Assembly (NCBI GenBank): GCA_021778875.1
Contig: JAJYBT010000273.1
Location: 1-5,293, forward strand
Reading direction: 5' to 3'
Length of the DNA: 5,293 nucleotides
Origin: Acidobacteriota bacterium
GTDB lineage: Bacteria; Acidobacteriota; Terriglobia; Terriglobales; Acidobacteriaceae
Shown piece by piece: positions 1 through 5,293 of this stretch. The notes beneath the pieces are model-generated. The model was not told the origin of the DNA and ran no database searches. It saw only the letters and a list, made by a program, of their open reading frames with translations. Position 1 is the first letter of the stretch. Every line of letters begins with the position of its first letter. The position numbers and the translations under genes are program-made.

Positions 1-1557
1 GTGACCGCCGGTCTGCTTTTTGTGACGGCCCTGCGCGTCGGCCTTGCCGCGGATGGTCTCGCGGTAGGGAACTTTCGGCGCCTTGAGCGTGACCTCGGCG
101 TGATAGCGCTTCTTGAGGCGGCTCACAATGGCTTCAATGTGCGGCTGTCCGGCTCCGGCGATGAGGAACTCATTGGTCATGGGGTCGCGGTAGAAGCGGA
201 TCAGCAGGTCCTCTTCCATGAGCTTGTGGATGGCCGGCGCGAGCTTGTCTTCATCGGCGCGGGTCTTGGGCTCAATGGCGTAGGTCATGGCGGGCTCGGG
301 CATGGACGCGAGCTCGACGAGGATGTCGCCGCCCTTCAGTCCCAGCGTGTCGCCCGTAAAGGTCTCGCGGAGCTTGGCCACTGCGCCGAGGTCGCCGGCG
401 TGCAGCTCCGGCACTTCGACGGCCTTGCGGCCCTGCATGATGCTCAGGTGGCTCAGGCGCTCCTGTCCGCGGCGCGTGTAGTTTTCGAGCGTGGCATCGT
501 TCTTGACTACGCCGCTGACGACCTTGAAGAAGCTGATGCGACCGGAGAAGGGGTCGGTCATGGTCTTGAAGACAAGCAGGGCTGCCGGTTCGCCGTCTGC
601 CACTTTACGGAAGGAGAGGCCGTCGTTCGCATCACCGGCTTCTCCATTGGAGGCGGCAGCCTGGAGGGCGGCTGTTTTCACGGCGAAGGGCGCGCGCTCA
701 ATGGGCGCAGGCGCGTAGACCTTGATGAAGTCGAGCAGGTGGTCCGTGGCCACGTTGGCCAGCCCGCTGGCAAAGAGGACAGGGAAGATGCGGTCCTCGC
801 GGATGGCCTCGTGCAGCGCGGAGATGAGGTGTTGCTCGGGGATGGTGCCCTCGGCGAAGAACTCCTCCATCAGCTCGTCCTTGCCCTCGGCGACCAGCTC
901 CACCAGCGCCTCATGCGCGGCCTTGGCCTGGGGGGCCAGGTTGGCGGGGATTTCGCCGGTGATTTTGCCGCGGCCATCGCCGCCCGACGTGTAGTAGAAG
1001 GCCTCCATGGTGACGAGGTCGACCACGCCGTGGAATCCGTCGGCGGCGGTGATGGGCAGTTGCACGGGCACGCACTGGCGGCCCCAGCGCTCGCGCAGAT
1101 CGTCAATGAGCGCGCTGAGGCCGTTTCCGCCCCCGGCCTTGGGGTGATCCATCTGGTTGACGACCACAACCCGCGGAAGGTTGGCCTCCTCAGCGTATTT
1201 CCACACGCGCTCGGTCACGGGTTCAACGCCGCTTTGCGCATTCACCACCAGCACGGCGGCCTCGACGGGCAGGAGAGCGGCGCGGGCCTCGTGGGAGAAC
1301 ATGTGAAAGCCGGGCGTGTCGACAAAGTTGATCTTGACGCCCTGCCATTCGGCAAAGGCGACGGCGTTCTGCATGGTGGTGCCGCGGGCCACTTCCTCTT
1401 CGTCATAGGCGGTTACGGCCGTGCCTTCCTGCACGCGGCCCTGCGTGGGGGTCATTTTGGCGGCATGCAGCAGCGCGGCAATCAAGGTGGTCTTGCCGCT
1501 GTGCGCATGCCCCACTACAGCTACGTTGCGGATCTCACTTCCCTGGTACGTTTTCAT
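1..1557 (-). CDS. fusA: Elongation factor G paralogue (EF-G-2-like translational GTPase), 3' end outside window
   Basis: This gene encodes a ribosome-associated translational GTPase of the EF-G family; classical EF-G drives tRNA-mRNA translocation and, with RRF, ribosome recycling. 519 codons are visible and about 180 C-terminal residues are missing compared with the usual ~700. Visible parts: the G domain, about residues 1-282, with P-loop GHAHSGKTT (16-24), switch I RGTTM (58-62), G3 DTPGF (80-84), G4 NQMD (134-137) and a G' insert around 158-255; domain II about 322-400, starting near ALLVFKTMTDPFSG; domain III about 423-492, with GAGQPHIEAIV (468-478); and the start of domain IV, KVPYRETI then HKKQTGGH (512-519). 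ATG at 1557 is preceded by AGAGGAG with 7-nt spacing. Oddities: the catalytic His of DTPGH is Phe84 (a His follows at 85), NKxD is NQMD, and GELHL of domain III is GQPHI. These fit an EF-G-2-type paralogue better than the main translocase. The family is certain; whether it is the only EF-G or a second copy cannot be told from here. Confidence 0.93.
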   Translation of the reverse strand, partial: MKTYQGSEIRNVAVVGHAHSGKTTLIAALLHAAKMTPTQGRVQEGTAVTAYDEEEVARGTTMQNAVAFAEWQGVKINFVDTPGFHMFSHEARAALLPVEAAVLVVNAQSGVEPVTERVWKYAEEANLPRVVVVNQMDHPKAGGGNGLSALIDDLRERWGRQCVPVQLPITAADGFHGVVDLVTMEAFYYTSGGDGRGKITGEIPANLAPQAKAAHEALVELVAEGKDELMEEFFAEGTIPEQHLISALHEAIREDRIFPVLFASGLANVATDHLLDFIKVYAPAPIERAPFAVKTAALQAAASNGEAGDANDGLSFRKVADGEPAALLVFKTMTDPFSGRISFFKVVSGVVKNDATLENYTRRGQERLSHLSIMQGRKAVEVPELHAGDLGAVAKLRETFTGDTLGLKGGDILVELASMPEPAMTYAIEPKTRADEDKLAPAIHKLMEEDLLIRFYRDPMTNEFLIAGAGQPHIEAIVSRLKKRYHAEVTLKAPKVPYRETIRGKADAQGRHKKQTGGH

Positions 1558-1564
1558 GGTGCTT

Positions 1565-1571
1565 CTCCTCT
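1565..1571 (-). promoter_or_regulatory. Ribosome binding site of the EF-G paralogue
   Basis: On the minus strand AGAGGAG lies 7 nt upstream of the ATG at 1557-1555. It is a near-consensus Shine-Dalgarno at good distance and fixes the start codon. The protein then begins with a short lead-in before the P-loop, as is usual for EF-G. Confidence 0.8.
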
Positions 1572-1607
1572 TGATGGTCCAAAGCTGGATGTGTGGGATG
1601 TAAGCGG

Positions 1608-1641
1608 TCCCAGGTCTCAGGAGCGAGACCTGGGGCACCCA
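1608..1641. repeat. Intergenic hairpin repeat, copy 1
   Basis: This 34-bp unit contains a perfect 10-bp inverted repeat, CCCAGGTCTC (1609-1618) and GAGACCTGGG (1625-1634), around a 6-nt loop AGGAGC. It is followed by GCACCCA. It matches copy 2 at 32 of 34 positions; one difference is in the loop (G for A) and one in the flank (C for T). It lies about 50 nt upstream of the EF-G start codon, so it would be in the 5' leader if transcription starts further upstream. No T-run follows on the minus strand, so it is not a classical intrinsic terminator. From memory, repeats of this form recur in intergenic regions of Acidobacteriota genomes. A REP-like or other dispersed element is the likeliest identity. 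Confidence 0.8.
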
Positions 1642-1688
1642 ATTCTGTTGCGTGGGCGCGCTCTTCGCGGAGCCTGGGGTCTGTTGTA

Positions 1689-1722
1689 TCCCAGGTCTCA
1701 GAAGCGAGACCTGGGGTACCCA
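1689..1722. repeat. Intergenic hairpin repeat, copy 2
   Basis: This is the second copy of the 34-bp unit, in the same orientation as copy 1 and offset by 81 bp. The perfect 10-bp stem is CCCAGGTCTC (1690-1699) with GAGACCTGGG (1706-1715), and the loop is AGAAGC. Both stem arms are identical to copy 1, and both differences fall outside the arms. The downstream flank GGGTACCC (1714-1721) is palindromic here but not in copy 1. The spacer between copies has CCTGGG (1673-1678), which could pair with CCCAGG at 1690-1695 and compete with this hairpin. No poly-T follows on either strand. Confidence 0.8.
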
Positions 1723-2013
1723 AGTTCAGGTGAATAGAGGGCGTGCAGAAGAAAAAGTGCGGATGGCGCAGGGACTTCATGGAGGCGTCCGGGAGGACGT
1801 CAGCGGGTCCGGATTGCCGGGCTCGAGGGCCCAGTCTGCCGTCTTCCTCGTCCATACTGAGGCTCCGCGGCAGGCGCGGGGCGCGGGCAAAAGCAGCATG
1901 CGCCGGGCGTCTTGCTGTAAGAACGGGATGCTATCACACGCGGATTGTGAGCGTCCTGTGACTGAGCGCACAGGAAGACAGGCTCGCCGGTCAGCCCGAA
2001 GAAATCGAGGAAC
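1723..2013. other. Rest of the intergenic region, no gene seen
   Basis: This stretch lies between hairpin copy 2 and the stop codon of the membrane protein. Open frames here on both strands are short, lack convincing start sites and give low-complexity Arg/Pro/Ser/Ala-rich peptides with no family I recognise. No tRNA, rRNA or riboswitch fold is apparent. It must contain, or be close to, the promoter of the EF-G paralogue if that gene is transcribed separately, but I see no convincing -35/-10 pair on the minus strand. A small hairpin CGTCC-GGGA-GGACG lies at 1786-1799, and a 7-bp dyad, listed separately, at 1954-1975. Confidence 0.6.
1954..1975. repeat. 7-bp inverted repeat downstream of the membrane protein gene
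   Basis: TCCTGTG (1954-1960) and CACAGGA (1969-1975) form a perfect dyad around an 8-nt spacer, about 40 bp past the TAA of the upstream gene. On the minus strand the second arm is followed by CGCTCACAATCC, not by a T-run, so an intrinsic terminator is not supported. It could be a 3'-end-stabilising hairpin, an operator for the EF-G gene, or chance. Confidence 0.35.
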
Positions 2014-4062
2014 TTACCAGTGCAGGATGGGGACGAGGGAGGAGTAGTCGTCGGTCCAGAGGCGGAGGCCGGGCCTGATGTGCGGCACTCGCACGTGGGG
2101 AGCGACCTCGGGTTGGCTGAAGAAGGAGGGGTTGTCCGTCAGCAGCATCCAGGTGGCGGTGAACTCGCCTCGTTCGTTGTTGGCGTAACTGGTGACGCGC
2201 CGGGCCTGCATGCCCGCGGCCTGTGCCAGCAGGGCAATGGCCGGCTCCAGGTCCACATGCTGGTTGGAGATGTGAAAGGCCAGGATGCCGCCGGGCGCGA
2301 GATGCCTGCGGTAGAGGGCTACGGCCTGCGTGGTGAGCAGGTGCAGCGGAATGGCGTCGCCGGAAAAGGCGTCGACGACGAGCACGTCGAAGCGTTGCGA
2401 CGCCTCATGGGAAAGCGACAGGCGGCCATCGCCGTCGATGATCTGAATCTGTGCGCCGGAATCGCGCAGATAGGTGAAGACGTTCTGCGCGATGGGAGCA
2501 ACGGCGGGATTGATTTCATAGAAGGTGATGTGGTCGCCGGGACGTCCGTAGGCGGCCAGCGTGCCCGCGCCCAGGCCGATGACGCCGATGGAGCGCGGAC
2601 GGTCTTGGCAGCAGAAGCGCAGCGCGAGGCCTACGCCGGAGTCTTCGGCGTAATAGGTTGTGGGCGTTTTGCGCAGCTCGTCTGTGCCGAAGATCTGCGT
2701 GCCGTGCTGGATGGTTCCGTTGGTCAGCGTGCGCAGGGTTGCGCCGGGGTAGCCGATGTTCTGCTTCACGCGCAGACTGGCGTAGAAGTTGCGCACGGCG
2801 GCGATGGTGTTGTTCTGATAGGCGATGTGAATCCACGAGAGCAGCACGGCCAGCATGACGCTGGCGGCGGACCAGAGCAGGCGCTGGCTCCAGCCGCTCT
2901 TCCAGGTCACGGCCAGCGCCAGCAGCGCGGTGACGAGAAAAGTGAAGGCCAGATCGTAGTTGAAGCGGAAGAGCAGCGGCGAGACGATGCCGACGAGGAA
3001 GGAGCCGAGCGCGCCGCCCGCCGCGAACAGGAGATAAAAAAGCGTGGACTCGGACGGGCGCTGGGGACGCAGCGCGTACGCCTCCGTGTGGAGGAAGAGG
3101 CAGGCGATGAGCGTTTCCAGCAGAAAGAACAGGATGCCGATGCGCAGGGGCAGGGTGACGTCGGTCTGCGAAAGCATGTAGGCCAGCCCGCCCAGCATTA
3201 CGGCGAGCAGGCGCGTGGCCAGCGCGCGAGGAAAGCAGCGGGGGAACTGGAAGGCGAGGATCAGGGTGATGAGATAGACGGCGAGCGGCAGAATCCAGAG
3301 CAGCGGAATGGCTGCGACGTTGGATGTGAGGTGGCTGGTGACGGCGGACAGTTGCATGGCTGCGCCCATGGGCAGCAGCACCCACAACAGCTTGTGGCTG
3401 AGCGGGGCGCGCGGCACGCTGGTTTCGTCAGCGGCAAGGGTCTGCTGCGCAGGACTTGCGGCGGAGCGCATTTGCCATGTGAGGCTGGCCGAGACGAGCG
3501 CGAAGGCAGCAAAGCCGATTGCCCACGCAAGCCTCTGCGCCTGCAGCGTGAGGTGCGGCTCGATGAGGACCGGGTAAAGCCCCAGGGCCAGCAGCGAGGC
3601 GAAGTTCGAGAGCGCAAAGAGGCGATAGGGGATTCCGGCGGATTGAAGCCTGTGCCACCAGAACTGCAACAGCGGGCTGGTTGCGCCGAGCATGAGGAAG
3701 GGCAGGCCGATCCACACGCTGAGCGCGGCAAAGACAGTGGTGACGGGATGCGCCGAGCCGCCGCCCTGGCCGATGCTGCGCACGGCCCATGTCATGGCTG
3801 CGGCGGTGGCCAGCGCGAGCAGCAGCAGATGCAGGTTCCAGCGCGGGCTGCGCGTGAGCCAGTGCGCATAGAGATACGCGCACAGGAGAGCTGTCTGAAA
3901 GAAGACCAGGCAGGTAATCCACACCGCGGCTGAGCCGCCCAGCCAGGGCAGCAATTGCCTGGCTGCGACCGGCTCGACGAGAAAAAGCAGGAACGAGCCA
4001 AGAAAAATTGCGCCGGCAAAGAGCAACCGCAGATGGACAGGGCCCTCCTGCGGTGTGGGCAT
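2014..4062 (-). CDS. Multi-pass membrane protein with C-terminal spermidine-synthase-like domain
   Basis: This 682-residue protein resembles those annotated as fused MFS/spermidine synthase. About 13 hydrophobic segments are visible, near residues 11-33, 45-68, 77-95, 107-131, 147-167, 177-197, 224-245, 249-272, 282-298, 305-327, 339-364, 369-386 and 394-414. The soluble C-terminal part has NGTIQHGTQ (448-456), a SAM-type glycine loop VIGLGAGT (494-501), acidic YEIN (515-518), DGDGR (543-547), VVDAFSGDAIP (562-572), PGGILAFHISN (590-600) and the terminal TDDYSSLVPIL (670-680). This fits a polyamine aminopropyltransferase fold acting on a decarboxylated-SAM or SAM-like cofactor at the membrane. 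The substrate is unknown: the DxxDP amine-binding motif of true spermidine synthases is replaced by DAFSGDAIP. The gene starts 4 nt after purF, so co-transcription is likely. The reading frame is intact and ends in TAA. Confidence 0.9.
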   Translation of the reverse strand: MPTPQEGPVHLRLLFAGAIFLGSFLLFLVEPVAARQLLPWLGGSAAVWITCLVFFQTALLCAYLYAHWLTRSPRWNLHLLLLALATAAAMTWAVRSIGQGGGSAHPVTTVFAALSVWIGLPFLMLGATSPLLQFWWHRLQSAGIPYRLFALSNFASLLALGLYPVLIEPHLTLQAQRLAWAIGFAAFALVSASLTWQMRSAASPAQQTLAADETSVPRAPLSHKLLWVLLPMGAAMQLSAVTSHLTSNVAAIPLLWILPLAVYLITLILAFQFPRCFPRALATRLLAVMLGGLAYMLSQTDVTLPLRIGILFFLLETLIACLFLHTEAYALRPQRPSESTLFYLLFAAGGALGSFLVGIVSPLLFRFNYDLAFTFLVTALLALAVTWKSGWSQRLLWSAASVMLAVLLSWIHIAYQNNTIAAVRNFYASLRVKQNIGYPGATLRTLTNGTIQHGTQIFGTDELRKTPTTYYAEDSGVGLALRFCCQDRPRSIGVIGLGAGTLAAYGRPGDHITFYEINPAVAPIAQNVFTYLRDSGAQIQIIDGDGRLSLSHEASQRFDVLVVDAFSGDAIPLHLLTTQAVALYRRHLAPGGILAFHISNQHVDLEPAIALLAQAAGMQARRVTSYANNERGEFTATWMLLTDNPSFFSQPEVAPHVRVPHIRPGLRLWTDDYSSLVPILHW

Positions 4063-4069
4063 AACCTTA
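4044..4069 (-). promoter_or_regulatory. Compact purF stop / downstream start junction
   Basis: On the minus strand the purF stop and the next start read TAAGGTTATG, leaving 4 nt between the two genes. The only Shine-Dalgarno-like bases before the ATG are AAGG, just 2 nt away, so initiation probably depends on ribosomes finishing purF (translational coupling, inferred). A stronger AGGAGG lies inside the new gene at 4049-4044, with an in-frame CTG 11 nt further on (4032-4030). I kept the ATG because the first membrane helix begins about residue 11 either way. Confidence 0.4.
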
Positions 4070-5293
4070 GAGGCTCGCGGTGGCAGGGAGTATTTCGTCC
4101 ACGTCCACCCACTGCGTGGGGTAGTTGCCGGTGTAGCAGGCGGTGCAGAAGCCCTTGCCGTCGATGCTGCCGCAACACTTCAGCATTCCGTCGAGCGAGA
4201 GGTAAGCCAGCGAGTCAGCCTCGATGAAGCGGCGAATCTCTTCGATGGACTGGTTGGCGGCGATCAGGTCGCGCTTGCTGGGCGTATCCACGCCATAGAA
4301 GCACGGCGAGATGGTGGGCGGGCAACTGATGCGCAGGTGGACTTCCTTTGCACCCGCGCCGCGCACCATGCGCACGATCTTGCGGCTTGTCGTTCCGCGG
4401 ATGATGGAGTCGTCGATGAGCACGACGCGCTTGCCCTCGAGCAGATTGCGCACGGGGTTGAGCTTGAGGCGGACGCCGAAGTCGCGCACGCGCTGTTCGG
4501 GTTCGATAAAGGTGCGGCCCACGTAGTGGTTTCGAATGAGGCCGAAGCGGAAGGGGATGCCGCTCTGGTCGGCGTAACCCAGCGCGGCGGTTACACCGGA
4601 GTCCGGCACGGGCACGATGATGTCGGCGGGTACGCCGGACTCGCGGGCAAGTTGGCGGCCCATCTGGTCACGGCTCTCCTGTACCCAGCGGCCAAAGATG
4701 CGGCTGTCGGGCCGCGCGAAGTAGACATGCTCGAAGATGCAGCTCGACTGCGGCACGCCGTTTGCATACTGGCGGCTGGTGACGCCGTCCTGGGTGACCA
4801 TGACCAGCTCGCCGGGCAGCACGTCGCGCTCATATTCGGCGCGCAGCAGGTCAAAGGCGCAGGTCTCGCTGGCGAATACGATGGTGTCGGGGCCTTCAGG
4901 GTTGCGGATGCGGCCCATGGAGAGTGGGCGGAAGCCGCGCGGGTCGCGGGCGGCAAAGATGCGGTCGCGCGTCATCATCACGATGGAGAATGCGCCCTCG
5001 ACCTGCGAGAGCGAGTCGGCGATGGCGTCCACCAGCGAGCCAGCCCTGGAGTGCGCGATGAGCTGCACGATGATCTCGGAGTCAGACGTGGTCTGGAAGT
5101 ACGCGCCGTCGCGCTCCAGCCGCGCGCGGATGTTGCCCAGGTTCACCAGATTGCCGTTGTGCGCAATGGCGATCAGGCCCTTGGTGGAATCGACGCGGAT
5201 GGGCTGCGCGTTCAGCAGGGCCGAGTCGCCGGTGGTGGAGTAGCGCGTGTGGCCGATGGCCATCTGGCCGGGCAGCTTTTCGAGTACGTCGTC
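4067..5293 (-). CDS. purF: Amidophosphoribosyltransferase (glutamine PRPP amidotransferase), 5' end outside window
   Basis: This enzyme makes 5-phosphoribosylamine from PRPP and glutamine, the first committed step of de novo purine synthesis in the cytosol. 408 residues are visible; about 70-90 N-terminal ones, including the Cys1 nucleophile and any propeptide, are cut off. Counting from the window edge, the Ntn glutaminase domain shows GHTRYSTTG (14-22), NGNLVN (46-51) and TSDSEI (69-74). The phosphoribosyltransferase domain shows PVPDSG (228-233) and the PRPP loop VLIDDSIIRGTT (291-302). Four cysteines match the [4Fe-4S] ligands of Bacillus subtilis-type PurF: SCIFEHVYFARPDS (Cys185), PCFYG (Cys331) and FCTACYTGNYPT (Cys383 and Cys386). 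It is therefore the iron-sulfur class, which is normally made with a short cleaved propeptide and is oxygen-sensitive. It is followed after 4 nt by the membrane aminopropyltransferase-like gene. The stop is TAA at 4069-4067. Identification is secure. Confidence 0.97.
   Translation of the reverse strand, partial: DDVLEKLPGQMAIGHTRYSTTGDSALLNAQPIRVDSTKGLIAIAHNGNLVNLGNIRARLERDGAYFQTTSDSEIIVQLIAHSRAGSLVDAIADSLSQVEGAFSIVMMTRDRIFAARDPRGFRPLSMGRIRNPEGPDTIVFASETCAFDLLRAEYERDVLPGELVMVTQDGVTSRQYANGVPQSSCIFEHVYFARPDSRIFGRWVQESRDQMGRQLARESGVPADIIVPVPDSGVTAALGYADQSGIPFRFGLIRNHYVGRTFIEPEQRVRDFGVRLKLNPVRNLLEGKRVVLIDDSIIRGTTSRKIVRMVRGAGAKEVHLRISCPPTISPCFYGVDTPSKRDLIAANQSIEEIRRFIEADSLAYLSLDGMLKCCGSIDGKGFCTACYTGNYPTQWVDVDEILPATASL

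Noticed and set aside
1608..1722. The paired hairpins as a CRISPR array or as intrinsic terminators
   Set aside because: There are only two units, each internally palindromic, with no cas genes. Neither hairpin is followed by a T-run on either strand.
1..1737. A very long plus-strand open frame (578 codons) opposite the EF-G gene
   Set aside because: The minus strand encodes an unmistakable EF-G with all domains in order. The plus frame is its codon-bias mirror in GC-rich DNA and shows no recognisable family.
1535..1855. A minus-strand 106-codon open frame over the intergenic repeats
   Set aside because: It overlaps the EF-G start in another frame, and the repeated peptides (GTPGLASETWD and GAPGLAPETWD) simply come from the hairpin repeats. 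A gene caller may mark it as hypothetical, but I see no support.
1926..1940. Possible extended -10 element (TGTGATAGCAT on the minus strand) for the EF-G gene
   Set aside because: Only a partial match to the -10 consensus and no acceptable -35 hexamer about 17 bp upstream, so it is not reported as a promoter.
1652..2047. A plus-strand 131-codon open frame across the intergenic region
   Set aside because: It runs into the 3' end of the membrane protein gene, has biased composition and no recognisable domain, and lacks a clear ribosome binding site.
2020..3933. A 637-codon plus-strand open frame opposite the membrane protein gene
   Set aside because: Its product is Gly/Glu/Gln/Arg-rich with no domain or membrane pattern, while the minus strand gives a coherent transmembrane plus Rossmann protein. 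It is an antisense shadow.

Overview
The window comes from a GC-rich bacterial chromosome (by eye well above 60% G+C). All three genes lie on the minus strand, so the window is best read from right to left. The gene content is housekeeping-like. I see no phage, transposase, CRISPR or defence genes. A pair of short hairpin repeats with the core CCCAGGTCTC...GAGACCTGGG sits between two genes. From memory, this kind of repeat is common between genes in Acidobacteriota (Terriglobia/Acidobacteriaceae). Together with the [4Fe-4S]-type PurF and the divergent EF-G this makes an acidobacterium my best guess, but it is an inference and not proven by the window.

Layout, in transcription order: (1) 5293-4067 is purF, amidophosphoribosyltransferase, the first committed step of purine synthesis; its N-terminus, including the catalytic Cys1, lies outside the window. 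(2) After only 4 bases comes 4062-2014, a 682-residue membrane protein with about 13 predicted transmembrane helices followed by a spermidine-synthase-like Rossmann domain. It is probably co-transcribed with purF. (3) 2013-1558 is a 456-base non-coding stretch. It holds an imperfectly placed 7-bp dyad near the upstream gene and two near-identical 34-bp hairpin repeats close to the downstream gene. (4) 1557-1 is an elongation-factor-G paralogue of the EF-G-2 type. It has a good ribosome binding site and is cut off by the window edge in domain IV.

The most interesting points are the non-canonical GTPase motifs of the EF-G paralogue (the catalytic His after DTPG is Phe, and NKxD is NQMD), the two hairpin repeats in its 5' leader, and the tight pairing of purF with a membrane-bound aminopropyltransferase-like protein of unknown substrate. 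I found no convincing evidence of a wholly new system here.
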